From Streptomyces cylindrosporus (GTDB lineage Bacteria > Actinomycetota > Actinomycetes > Streptomycetales > Streptomycetaceae): 64,000 nt of DNA. Under the pieces are notes generated by a model. It was given only the letters and a program-made list of their open reading frames with translations. It did not search any database and had not been told where the DNA came from. Shown here piece by piece: positions 1-8,142 of the stretch. The position numbers were made by a program, and so were the translations under genes. The DNA is taken from contig NZ_JALDAY010000003.1 of NCBI RefSeq assembly GCF_022698165.1, positions 620,001-684,000 of the forward strand, given 5' to 3'. The number at the start of each line of letters is the position of its first letter. Positions within the stretch are counted from its first letter, which is position 1.

Positions 1-137
1 AGGCCCTCTGCGGCCTCGAACTCGTCGACGTCGACCGCCGAGGTCGACTTGTCGTTCCTCCGGGCCTTCAGCTCTTCAAGGCTGTCGGAGTCGACGTCGT
101 CGTCGGTCTTGCGTGGGGTGTCGTAATCCGTTGCCAT
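1..137 (-). CDS. DUF4193 family protein, N-terminal part (cut by window edge)
   Basis: The reverse strand reads MATDYDTPRKTDDDVDSDSL and on through an acidic, low-complexity stretch until the window edge removes the rest. This N-terminus is typical of the small actinobacterial DUF4193 proteins of about 100 residues, whose missing C-terminal half normally carries a CxxC...CxxC zinc ribbon. The function of the family is unknown. The start is the ATG at 137-135, preceded by a purine-rich GGGGGAGAG ribosome site. It lies downstream of cutS on the same strand but about 400 bp away, so it probably has its own promoter. Confidence 0.85.
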   Translation of the reverse strand, partial: MATDYDTPRKTDDDVDSDSLEELKARRNDKSTSAVDVDEFEAAEG

Positions 138-531
138 TTCGCTCTCCCCCTCTGGGTGTCTGCGGGTGTCTCCAGCGCACGTAACGCGTGAGAGGCCGGA
201 CTTGTGCCCGCCTCGAGGCGGAGATTTTGCCTCACATCAAGGTCTGTTACTCAATCGACACCCAATCGGACCCCTCAAGAGTGATCGGCTTGGATGGCGA
301 ACGGGACCGTACACGGTCCCCATGCCGCACTTCAAAGGCGTCTCAACCTGTACTTCCCGTGATCAAGACACCCGAAAACCCGGATTTTCCCGGCTTTACG
401 ACGCCCGACATGATCACGGAGAGTAGATGGCCGGAAATTCGCCCATGTGATCGATCACACACGGGGTACCCGCCTCCACGCCCGGAAAATTCCGCGCAAA
501 GCGAACAACCCCGAGTGCCGACGATGCCATC
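138..531. other. Intergenic region between cutS and DUF4193, with two palindromes
   Basis: No convincing gene is present, although short frames exist. It contains a perfect 8+2+8 inverted repeat at 303-320 (GGGACCGT-AC-ACGGTCCC) and a perfect 14-bp palindrome TGTGATCGATCACA at 446-459. Either could be part of a cutS terminator or an operator for the DUF4193 promoter. No clear -10/-35 pair was recognised. Confidence 0.5.
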
Positions 532-1773
532 TCAGATGGGCAGTGTGACACGCATCACCAGCCCGCCCCCCTCTCGCGGCTGCGCCGAAATGTGTCCGCC
601 ATGGGCCCGCGCCACCGACCGGACGATGGAAAGCCCCAGGCCGACACCCTTGTCACTGCCCGTCCGCTCGGTACGCAGCCGCCGGAAGGGCTCGAACAGG
701 TTGTCAATCTCGTACGCGGGTACCACGGGGCCGGTGTTCGACACGACCAGGACCGCCTGGCCGTGCTGGACCTCGGTGGTGACCTCGACCCAGCCGCCCT
801 CGGAGACGTTGTACCGCACCGCGTTCTGTACGAGGTTCAGCGCGATGCGCTCCAGCAGCACGCCGTTGCCCTGGACCACCGCGGGCTTCTGCTCGCCGCG
901 GATCACCACGCCCTTGGCCTGTGCCTCCGCGTTCACCTGGTCGACGGCCTGCTGGGCGACCTCGGCGAGGTCGACCGGTTTGCGCTCGACGATCTGGTTG
1001 TCGCTGCGGGCGAGCAGCAGCAGGCCCTCCACGAGCTGCTCACTGCGCTCGTTCGTCGCCAGCAGCGTCTTGCCGAGCTGCTGAAGCTCCACCGGCGCGT
1101 TCGGGTCGGAGAGGTGGACCTCCAGCAGCGTGCGGTTGATCGCGAGCGGGGTCCTCAGTTCGTGCGAGGCGTTGCCCACGAAGCGCTGCTGGGCGGTGAA
1201 GGCGCGCTGGAGGCGCTCCAGCATGTCGTCGAAGGTGTCCGCGAGCTCCTTCAGCTCGTCGTCCGGGCCGTCCAGCTCGATCCGGCGGGACAGGTCCGAG
1301 CCGGCCACCGCGCGGGCGGTGCGGGTGATCCGGCCCAGCGGCGACAGCACCCGGCCGGCCATCGCGTAGCCGAAGGCGAAGGCGATCACCGCGAGGCCCA
1401 GCAGGGCCAGCAGGGAGCGGCTGAGCAGGTCGTCCAGGGCGTGCTGGCGCTGGACCGCCTCACAGGAGTTGAGGATCGAGTTGAACTCGTCGTTGTTGCC
1501 CGCCTGGTTGAGCTTGGGGCAGGTGGGGCTGCTGATGCCGAGGTTGGTGCCGGACACCGAGAACGTCTGGCCGCTGCCCTCGTGCAGGGCCTGGGCGGCC
1601 AGCAGGTAGATGATCGACAGCAGCAGGATCCCGGCGATCAGGAACATCCCGCCGTACAGCAGCGTGAGCCGTATGCGGATGGTCGGGCGCAGCCAGGGGA
1701 ACGGCGGTTCGGGCTTGCGGGGGTCCCAGGTGGGTTTCGGGGGTGCCGTGGGGAGAGCGGGTGTGGCGGCCAT
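532..1773 (-). CDS. cutS: CutS sensor histidine kinase
   Basis: Membrane histidine kinase, 413 residues, partner of CutR. A proline-rich cytoplasmic N-terminus is followed by a membrane segment at about 37-60, an extracytoplasmic loop with two cysteines (Cys85 and Cys104), a second membrane segment at about 118-140, a HAMP domain, the H-box NASHELRTPL with His204, and an HATPase domain with N and G boxes (GVGLGLSIV). It starts 6 bp after cutR on the same strand. CutRS is conserved in Streptomyces; the two loop cysteines suggest sensing of extracytoplasmic thiol/disulfide state, which agrees with what is known of the family but is inferred here. Confidence 0.93.
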   Translation of the reverse strand: MAATPALPTAPPKPTWDPRKPEPPFPWLRPTIRIRLTLLYGGMFLIAGILLLSIIYLLAAQALHEGSGQTFSVSGTNLGISSPTCPKLNQAGNNDEFNSILNSCEAVQRQHALDDLLSRSLLALLGLAVIAFAFGYAMAGRVLSPLGRITRTARAVAGSDLSRRIELDGPDDELKELADTFDDMLERLQRAFTAQQRFVGNASHELRTPLAINRTLLEVHLSDPNAPVELQQLGKTLLATNERSEQLVEGLLLLARSDNQIVERKPVDLAEVAQQAVDQVNAEAQAKGVVIRGEQKPAVVQGNGVLLERIALNLVQNAVRYNVSEGGWVEVTTEVQHGQAVLVVSNTGPVVPAYEIDNLFEPFRRLRTERTGSDKGVGLGLSIVRSVARAHGGHISAQPREGGGLVMRVTLPI

Positions 1774-1779
1774 CGGTGA

Positions 1780-2433
1780 TCAGATCCGGTATCCCGAGCC
1801 GGGGACGGTGACGATGACGGGCGGCTCGCCCAGCTTGCGGCGCAGGGTCATGACGGTCACGCGCACGACGTTGGTGAACGGGTCGGTGTTCTCGTCCCAG
1901 GCCTTCTCCAGGAGCTGCTCCGCGGAGACGACGGCGCCCTCGGAGCGCATCAGCACCTCCAGGACGGCGAACTCCTTGGGGGCGAGCTGGACCTCCTTGC
2001 CGTCGCGGAAGACCTCGCGGCGGTTGGGGTCGAGCTTGATGCCGGCGCGCTCCAGGACCGGCGGCAGGGGCACGCTGGTGCGCCGGCCGAGGGCACGCAC
2101 GCGTGCGATGAGCTCGCTGAACGCGAAGGGCTTGGGGAGGTAGTCGTCGGCGCCGATCTCCAGGCCCTCGACCCGGTCGCTGACGTCGCCGGAGGCCGTG
2201 AGCATCAGTACGCGCGTGGGCATGCCGAGCTCGACGATCTTGCGGCAGACGTCGTCGCCGTGGACCAGGGGGAGGTCGCGGTCCAGGACGACCACGTCGT
2301 AGTCGTTGACGCCGATGCGTTCGAGGGCGGCCGCACCGTCGTACACGACGTCGACGGCCATGGCCTCCCGGCGCAGTCCGGTGGCCACCGCATCGGCGAG
2401 CAGCTGCTCGTCCTCGACGACGAGTACGCGCAC
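1780..2433 (-). CDS. cutR: CutR response regulator (OmpR/PhoB type)
   Basis: A 217-residue response regulator. The receiver domain occupies residues 1-115, with the acidic pair near residues 8-9, phospho-acceptor Asp51 in VVVLDRDLP and the switch lysine in LPKPF. A C-terminal winged helix (about 125-217) ends VTVPGSGYRI. The start is GTG at 2433, preceded by GGAAGGA. It is first in a tight pair with cutS, so kinase and regulator are co-transcribed. The promoter must lie in 2434-2827. Confidence 0.95.
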   Translation of the reverse strand: MRVLVVEDEQLLADAVATGLRREAMAVDVVYDGAAALERIGVNDYDVVVLDRDLPLVHGDDVCRKIVELGMPTRVLMLTASGDVSDRVEGLEIGADDYLPKPFAFSELIARVRALGRRTSVPLPPVLERAGIKLDPNRREVFRDGKEVQLAPKEFAVLEVLMRSEGAVVSAEQLLEKAWDENTDPFTNVVRVTVMTLRRKLGEPPVIVTVPGSGYRI

Positions 2434-2827
2434 GTGACTGTCCTTCCTGCTTCATGAGTGTGTGCCTCCATCCTGCCCTTTTCGGCCATAAGTCGGCTGT
2501 AAGGCGGGGGGAGGAGCAGGGAAGGCCGCGGTTGTCTCAACATGAAGAACAGGTGTGAGGTCCGGGAATGCGAGATTTTCTCGTCGGGTTGAGGTTTCCG
2601 TGGAAGGAAGCGCGGGGAGGACGGTTCATACCCCGCGATCACGCTCTGCTAGTGCCGCAGCACCATGCGGCACGGCGCAATCCGCTTTCCGCAGAGTGGG
2701 CGTGGGTGTCCGGCACCGTCGCCGCCCGGCGCGGACTGTGCCGGGCACCTGATGGAGACGTGATCGCCCCTTCCGAACGGCACACCCCCGTGCCACCGAC
2801 CCACGACCCAGGACGAGGGGGCGCAGC
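2434..2827. other. Divergent intergenic region, cutR / small protein
   Basis: This holds the divergent promoters of cutR and the 54-residue gene. I see a small inverted repeat CGAGA-TTT-TCTCG at 2571-2583 but no unambiguous promoter pair. Several short frames here overlap each other and lack ribosome sites. Confidence 0.45.
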
Positions 2828-2992
2828 ATGGACGCATTCACCGCAGGACTTCTGCAGCGCATAAGGACGACCGAGTCCGACCTGACGCGGGCTCGCGACG
2901 AGGGCGACGACTTCCTCGTCGAGGTGGAACAGGCCGAGCTCGACGACCTGCGCCGCCTTGCCGCCGAGCACGGTGTGGAGGTCGGCGCATAG
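2828..2992 (+). CDS. Small acidic conserved-type protein (54 aa), function unknown
   Basis: ATG at 2828 is preceded by a strong GAGGGGG ribosome site at 2814-2820, and the frame runs to TAG at 2990-2992. The 54-residue product begins MDAFTAGLLQRIRTTESDLT, ends in EHGVEVGA and is rich in Asp and Glu. It looks like one soluble helical hairpin with no signal peptide or membrane segment. A perfect 21-bp terminator stem follows at once, which supports a real short transcript. I recall small proteins beside cutRS in other Streptomyces but assign no function. Confidence 0.75.
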   Translation: MDAFTAGLLQRIRTTESDLTRARDEGDDFLVEVEQAELDDLRRLAAEHGVEVGA

Positions 2993-3010
2993 CGTCTGAT
3001 CGGCTTTGAG

Positions 3011-3059
3011 CAGGACAGCGGGCCCCCGGCGAATCCAGCGCCGGGGGCCCGCTGTCCTG
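3011..3059. terminator. Bidirectional terminator, perfect 21-bp stem
   Basis: The arms at 3011-3031 and 3039-3059 are exact reverse complements (start CAGGACAGCGGGCC) with a 7-nt loop. The hairpin sits between the convergent small gene (ends 2992) and the phosphatase gene (ends 3072) and can serve both. Confidence 0.9.
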
Positions 3060-3071
3060 TGCGAGGGGTTT

Positions 3072-3872
3072 TCAGTCGTGCCAGGCGCCGAAGTCCTCCA
3101 GGAGGCGCTGGAGGGGCTCGAAGACGCCCGGGGTGGCCGCGACCGTCAGGTCACGGGAGGGACGCTCTCCGGGGCGGCCACCGGTCAGGGCGCCCGCCTC
3201 CCGGGCGATCAGGTCGCCCGCGCCGTAGTCCCACGCGTTCAGACCGCGCTCGTAGTAGCCGTCCAGGCGGCCGGCGGCCACATCGCAGAGGTCGACCGCG
3301 GCCGAGCCGCCGCGGCGGATGTCGCGCAGCAGCGGGATCAGCCGGTGGGCCACCTCGGCCTGGTGGGCGCGGACCTCGGTGACGTAGTTGAAGCCCGTGG
3401 AGACCAGGGCCTGTTCCAGGGGCGGGGCCGGGCGGCAGGTGAGTTCCCGCTCGCCCTGCCAGGCACCGCCGCCGCGCACCGCGTGGTACGTCTCGCCGCG
3501 CATCGGGGCCGCCACGACCCCGACGACCGTCTCGCCGTCCTGTTCCGCCGCGATGGAGACGGCCCAGGTCGGCAGGCCGTAGAGGTAGTTGACCGTGCCG
3601 TCCAGCGGGTCGATCACCCAGCGGATGCCGCTCGTGCCCTCCGTGTCGGCGCCCTCCTCGCCGAGGAAGCCGTCGTGCGGGCGGTGGGTGGAGATCAGGT
3701 CCGTGATCAGTTTCTCCGCCGCGATGTCCATCTCGGTCACCACGTCGATGGGGCTCGACTTGGTGGCGGCCACCGCGAGGTCGGCCGGGCGGCCGTCCCT
3801 GAGGAGGTCTCCGGCGCGCCGGGCGGCCTCCTGGGCCAGTTCCAGCAGTTCCTGGTGGAGGGGGTCGGTCAC
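3072..3872 (-). CDS. Inositol monophosphatase family protein
   Basis: A 266-residue Mg-dependent phosphatase of the IMPase superfamily (myo-inositol-1-phosphate, fructose-1,6-bisphosphate or PAP-type substrates; the exact one cannot be read). The metal motifs are GEEGAD, WVIDPLDGTVN and the C-terminal NAWDYGAGDLI. The start is GTG at 3872, with GAGGAG just upstream in the intergenic gap after hemH. The gap to the hemH stop is only 8 bp, so the two are co-transcribed, though no metabolic link is obvious. Confidence 0.9.
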   Translation of the reverse strand: MTDPLHQELLELAQEAARRAGDLLRDGRPADLAVAATKSSPIDVVTEMDIAAEKLITDLISTHRPHDGFLGEEGADTEGTSGIRWVIDPLDGTVNYLYGLPTWAVSIAAEQDGETVVGVVAAPMRGETYHAVRGGGAWQGERELTCRPAPPLEQALVSTGFNYVTEVRAHQAEVAHRLIPLLRDIRRGGSAAVDLCDVAAGRLDGYYERGLNAWDYGAGDLIAREAGALTGGRPGERPSRDLTVAATPGVFEPLQRLLEDFGAWHD

Positions 3873-3880
3873 GGGGCTCC

Positions 3881-5008
3881 TCACGCGTAGGGGCTGTCGG
3901 CGCCGGCCGCGGCGGGGTGGGGGGCGCGGGCCGGGCAGCAGCCGACCGGGCAGAGGTTGTGGCTCGCGCCGAGGGCGCCCAGGGCGCAGGGGGTGACCTC
4001 CTGGCCGCGCTCGACGGCCGCGCGCTCCACGACCAGGTCGCGGACGGCCGCGGCGAAGCGCGGGTCGGCGCCCACGGTGGCCGAGCGGCGCATCGGCAGG
4101 CCCAGCTCCTGCGCCTTCGCCTTCGCCTCCGTGTCGAGGTCGTAGAGGACCTCCATGTGGTCGGAGACGAAGCCGATGGGGGCGACGACGACCGCGGGGG
4201 CGCCGACGCCGTGCAGCTCCTCCAGGTGGTCGCAGATGTCCGGCTCCAGCCACGGGATGTGCGGGGCGCCCGAGCGGGACTGGTAGACGAGCCGCCAGGG
4301 GTGGTCCACGCCGGTGCGCTCGCGGACCGCGTCGGCGATCAGCTGCGCCACGTCCAGGTGCTGCTCCACGTACGCGCCGCCCTCGCCGTGGCCCTCGACC
4401 GGGCCGGAGCTGTCCGCCGAGGCGGTGGGGATCGAGTGGGTCGAGAACGCGATGTGGGCGCCGTCCCGGACCTCCTCGGGGAGGTCGGCCAGGGACTGCA
4501 GGACGCCGTCGATCATGGGCTCCAGGAAGCCCTCGTGGTTGAAGTAGTGGCGGAGCTTGTCGACCTTGGGGAGCTCCAGGCCCTCGGCCTCCAGGGCGGC
4601 GAGCGAGTCGGCGAGGTTCTCGCGGTACTGGCGGCAGCCCGAGTACGAGGCGTAGGCGCTGGTGGCGAGGACCAGGATGCGACGGCGGCCGTCGGCGGTC
4701 ATCTCGCGCAGGGTGTCGGTCAGGTAGGGCGCCCAGTTCCGGTTGCCCCAGTAGACCGGCAGGTCCAGGCCGTGGTCCGCGAAGTCCTTGCGCAGGGCGT
4801 CCAGCAGGGCGCGGTTCTGGTCGTTGATGGGGCTGACCCCGCCGAACAGGAAGTAGTGCTGACCGACTTCCTTCAGGCGTTCCTTGGGGATGCCTCGCCC
4901 ACGCGTCACGTTCTCCAGGAACGGGACCACGTCGTCCGGGCCCTCGGGGCCGCCGAAGGAGAGCAGGAGCAGGGCGTCGTAGGGGGTGGCATCGAGCGCG
5001 TCTGACAT
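3881..5008 (-). CDS. hemH: Ferrochelatase (probably coproporphyrin ferrochelatase)
   Basis: A 375-residue cytosolic enzyme that inserts Fe(II) into a porphyrin. In Actinobacteria the substrate is normally coproporphyrin III, by established knowledge of the coproporphyrin-dependent haem route. The family start [15 protein letters not shown] and the catalytic region AFSTHSIP are present. Cys125 (SGCRQY) and a C-terminal cluster Cys341, Cys353, Cys357 and Cys358 match the [2Fe-2S]-binding pattern of actinobacterial ferrochelatases. ATG start at 5008. It is followed by the phosphatase gene and diverges from an MFS gene, with a TTAGG/CCTAA palindrome between them. Confidence 0.94.
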   Translation of the reverse strand: MSDALDATPYDALLLLSFGGPEGPDDVVPFLENVTRGRGIPKERLKEVGQHYFLFGGVSPINDQNRALLDALRKDFADHGLDLPVYWGNRNWAPYLTDTLREMTADGRRRILVLATSAYASYSGCRQYRENLADSLAALEAEGLELPKVDKLRHYFNHEGFLEPMIDGVLQSLADLPEEVRDGAHIAFSTHSIPTASADSSGPVEGHGEGGAYVEQHLDVAQLIADAVRERTGVDHPWRLVYQSRSGAPHIPWLEPDICDHLEELHGVGAPAVVVAPIGFVSDHMEVLYDLDTEAKAKAQELGLPMRRSATVGADPRFAAAVRDLVVERAAVERGQEVTPCALGALGASHNLCPVGCCPARAPHPAAAGADSPYA

Positions 5009-5098
5009 GGGTCGATCCTGCCACCCGCCACTGACAGCCGGGAAACGGCGGGGGGCCGGTGAGGGGGCAGCTGTCTCAACAGCGGTTTCCCCGGTGCA

Positions 5099-5112
5099 TT
5101 AGGGTGACCTAA
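5099..5112. promoter_or_regulatory. Inverted repeat TTAGG-N4-CCTAA between hemH and MFS gene
   Basis: A perfect inverted repeat of 5-bp arms, TTAGGGTGACCTAA, sits in the divergent promoter region, about 90 bp from either start. The arms resemble the ends of a DmdR/IdeR iron box, but the spacing is 4 bp rather than 9, so it is not a standard iron box. A regulator site is possible. Confidence 0.35.
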
Positions 5113-5202
5113 CTCGTAAGCTGTATCGACGGTCTTCGCGCCTTACCGGGCCGCCGCACACCCCGTACGCCCCTCTCTGCCGTTCTCTGACCGGAGCCCG
5201 CC

Positions 5203-6441
5203 GTGCCCAGCCCCTACCGCGCCCTGTTCGCCGCCCCCGGCTCCAAGGGCTTCTCCGCCGCGGGGTTCCTCGGCCGGATGCCGCTGTCGATGATGGGCAT
5301 CGGCGTGGTCACGATGATCTCCCAGATCAGCGGGCGGTACGGGCTCGCGGGCGCCCTGTCGGCCACCATCGCGCTGGCCGCCGCGGCGATCGGGCCGCAG
5401 ATCTCCCGGCTGGTGGACCAGCACGGTCAGCGCCGGGTGCTGCGCCCGGCCACCCTGGTCGCACTCGCCTCGGCGGCCGGGCTGCTGTGCGCCGCGCGCT
5501 TCGGGTGGCCGGACTGGCTGCTGTTCGTGTGCGCGGCCGGCATCGGCGCCGTGCCCAGCCTCGGCGCGATGATCCGCGCCCGGTGGGCCGCCCTGTACCG
5601 GGGCACCCCGCAGCTGCACACCGCGTACTCCTTCGAGTCGGTGGTCGACGAGGTGTGCTTCATCTTCGGGCCGATCATCTCCATCGGGCTGTCCACGGCC
5701 TGGTTCCCGGAGGCCGGGCCGCTGCTGGCCGCCTGCTTCCTCGCCGTCGGCGTCTTCTGGCTGACCGCCCAGCGGGCCACCGAGCCGGCACCGCACCCGC
5801 GCGACCACCGGGGCGGAAGAAGCGCGCTGCGCGCGCGTGGCCTGCAGGTCCTGGTGGCCACCTTCGTGGCGACCGGCGCGATCTTCGGCGCGGTGGACGT
5901 GGTGACCGTGGCCTTCGCCGACGAGCGCGGCCACAAGGGGGCCGCGAGCGTGGTCCTGGCGCTGTACGCGGCGGGTTCCTGTGTGGCGGGAGTCGTCTTC
6001 GGGCTGCTGCGGTTCACAGGGGCACCACAGCGCCGCTGGCTGCTGGGCATATGCGCGATGGCCGTGAGTATGATCCCCCTCCTACTGGTCGGAAACTTGC
6101 CGTTTCTGGCCGTGGCGCTCTTCGTCTCGGGCCTGTCCATCGCACCCACGATGATCACGACGATGTCCCTGATCGAGGAGCACGTACCACGCGCGCAGTT
6201 GACCGAGGGCATGACCTGGATCAGCACCGGGCTCGCGGTCGGCGTGGCGCTCGGCTCCTCGGTGGCCGGCTGGGTCATCGACGCGGCCGGGGCGCGGGCC
6301 GGGTACGGGGTTCCGGCCGTGGCCGGGGCCGTCGCGGTCGCGGTCGGTTTCCTGGGGTACCGCCGGCTCGACAGGCCGGCTCCGCGTCGGGGAGGCACCG
6401 TTGAGCAGCACGACGAGCGCGAAGAACGGCACGTGGCGTAA
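5203..6441 (+). CDS. MFS transporter
   Basis: A 412-residue major facilitator with about 12 hydrophobic segments from residue 20 to 390 and short cytoplasmic ends. GTG start at 5203 after GGAGCCC. The substrate is unknown; the sequence resembles actinobacterial MFS exporters without a named specificity. Its last 41 bp overlap the start of the FAD oxidase gene, so the two are translationally coupled and may act on the same compound. Confidence 0.85.
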   Translation: MPSPYRALFAAPGSKGFSAAGFLGRMPLSMMGIGVVTMISQISGRYGLAGALSATIALAAAAIGPQISRLVDQHGQRRVLRPATLVALASAAGLLCAARFGWPDWLLFVCAAGIGAVPSLGAMIRARWAALYRGTPQLHTAYSFESVVDEVCFIFGPIISIGLSTAWFPEAGPLLAACFLAVGVFWLTAQRATEPAPHPRDHRGGRSALRARGLQVLVATFVATGAIFGAVDVVTVAFADERGHKGAASVVLALYAAGSCVAGVVFGLLRFTGAPQRRWLLGICAMAVSMIPLLLVGNLPFLAVALFVSGLSIAPTMITTMSLIEEHVPRAQLTEGMTWISTGLAVGVALGSSVAGWVIDAAGARAGYGVPAVAGAVAVAVGFLGYRRLDRPAPRRGGTVEQHDEREERHVA

Positions 6442-7720
6442 CTGGGGCGGGAACGTCTCGGCCCGTCCCGCGCGGGAGGTCGAGCCGGCCTCCGTGGAGG
6501 AACTGGCCGCGGCCGTACGCAAGGCCGCCGAGGACGGGCTGACCGTGAAGGCGGTCGGCACCGGGCACTCCTTCACGTCCATCGCCGCGACGGACGGTGT
6601 GTTGATCCGCCCTCAACTGTTGACCGGTATCCGCAAGATTGATCGCGATGCCATGACGGTCACGGTGGAGGCCGGCACCCCGCTCAAGAGACTCAACATG
6701 GCCCTGGCCCGCGAGGGTCTGTCGCTGACCAACATGGGCGACATCATGGAGCAGACGGTCTCCGGCGCCACCAGCACGGGCACGCACGGCACCGGGCGCG
6801 AGTCCGCCTCCATCGCCGCCCAGATCCGCGCCCTGGAGCTGGTCACCGCCGACGGGTCGGTGCTCTCCTGCTCCGAGAAGGAGAACGCGGACGTCTTCGC
6901 GGCGGCCCGGATCGGCCTGGGCGCGCTCGGCATCGTCACCGCGATCACCTTCGCCGTGGAGCCGGTCTTCCTGCTCACGGCCCGCGAGGAGCCGATGCCC
7001 TTCGACAAGGTGCTCGCCGACTTCGACGAACTGTGGGCCGAGAACGAGCACTTCGAGTTCTACTGGTTCCCGCACACCGGCTCCACCAACACCAAGCGCA
7101 ACAACCGCAGCGCGGGCCCGGAGAAGCCGGTGAGCCGGGTCGCCGGCTGGTTCGAGGACGAGTTCCTCTCCAACGGCGTCTTCCAGGTGGCCCAGTGGGT
7201 CGGCCGCGCGGCCCCGGCGACGGTCCCGACGATCGCCCGGGTCTCCAGCAGGGCCCTCTCCGCACGCACCTACACCGACATCCCGTACAAGGTCTTCACC
7301 TCTCCGCGCCGGGTGCGGTTCGTGGAGATGGAGTACGCCGTCCCACGCGAGGCGCTGACCGGGGTGCTGCGCGAACTGAAGGCGATGGTCGACCGCTCCG
7401 ACCTCAGGGTGAGCTTCCCGGTCGAGGTGCGCACGGCTCCCGCGGACGACATCACGCTGTCCACCGCGTCCGGCCGCGACAGCGCGTACGTCGCCGTCCA
7501 CATGTTCAAGGGCACGCCGTACCAGGCGTACTTCACCGCCGCCGAGCGCATCTTCACCGCGCACGAGGGCCGCCCGCACTGGGGCAAGGTGCACACCCGC
7601 GACGCCGAGTACTTCGCCGGGGTCTACCCGCGCTTCGGGGAGTTCACGGCACTGCGGGACCGCCTCGACCCGGAACGCCGGTTCCAGAACGACTACTTGC
7701 GGAGGGTCCTGGGGTCGTAG
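6401..7720 (+). CDS. FAD-dependent D-arabinono-1,4-lactone / alditol oxidase family protein
   Basis: A 439-residue oxidase of the vanillyl-alcohol-oxidase fold. The N-terminal FAD domain contains AVGTGHSFTS, whose His56 is at the position of the flavin-linking histidine in alditol oxidases. The C-terminal ALO domain ends with HWGKVHTRDA and the tail RFQNDYLRRVL. The start is TTG at 6401, preceded by GGGGAGG, inside the MFS gene. The likely reaction is oxygen-dependent oxidation of a sugar alcohol or aldonolactone with release of H2O2; the substrate cannot be read from sequence. Confidence 0.9.
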   Translation: MSSTTSAKNGTWRNWGGNVSARPAREVEPASVEELAAAVRKAAEDGLTVKAVGTGHSFTSIAATDGVLIRPQLLTGIRKIDRDAMTVTVEAGTPLKRLNMALAREGLSLTNMGDIMEQTVSGATSTGTHGTGRESASIAAQIRALELVTADGSVLSCSEKENADVFAAARIGLGALGIVTAITFAVEPVFLLTAREEPMPFDKVLADFDELWAENEHFEFYWFPHTGSTNTKRNNRSAGPEKPVSRVAGWFEDEFLSNGVFQVAQWVGRAAPATVPTIARVSSRALSARTYTDIPYKVFTSPRRVRFVEMEYAVPREALTGVLRELKAMVDRSDLRVSFPVEVRTAPADDITLSTASGRDSAYVAVHMFKGTPYQAYFTAAERIFTAHEGRPHWGKVHTRDAEYFAGVYPRFGEFTALRDRLDPERRFQNDYLRRVLGS

Positions 7721-8142
7721 CCGAGGCCCCGGGCGAGGGAAACCATTAGTTCCGTTTCTGGTGATTCCGTGAAGTACGCCACGTTCAAGATCCCGGAAAG
7801 CCCGTAACGAGCGGTCGGGCGGCCCCCGTTGCCAGAAGTTGAGGGTCGAGCCAATCCACGCACGTGGTCCAAATGGAGTACTGTTGCGAGCCCTGGGTCC
7901 GGTCTCCCGCCAGGGCGTCCGCGGCTGAAGGACCGCCGGGAGGGGGCTAGTTGCACAGGGTGACGGAGTTGGTCACTTAGCGTTGCGAATAGGTAACCGT
8001 GCCATAACGGCGATCCAGGGCCCTGGCCCGACACGCCGGGCAACTCGGCAAGGTTGTGGCAGGCTGCACCCGGGCAGGCCACACTCGACTAGCGGAAGCA
8101 GCGACGCACGTGACGTCGGCAGGCACCACCCGGGAGGTCCCC
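7721..8142. other. Intergenic region upstream of sepH
   Basis: 422 bp without a convincing gene. A 12-bp palindrome CCAGGGCCCTGG lies at 8015-8026. The sepH promoter must be here, but no clear hexamer pair was seen. The AT-rich patch near 7740-7800 carries only short frames. Confidence 0.45.

Noticed and set aside
5099..5112. Call TTAGGGTGACCTAA a DmdR1 iron box
   Set aside because: Arm spacing is 4 bp instead of 9, so it fails the consensus; kept only as a palindrome of unknown use.
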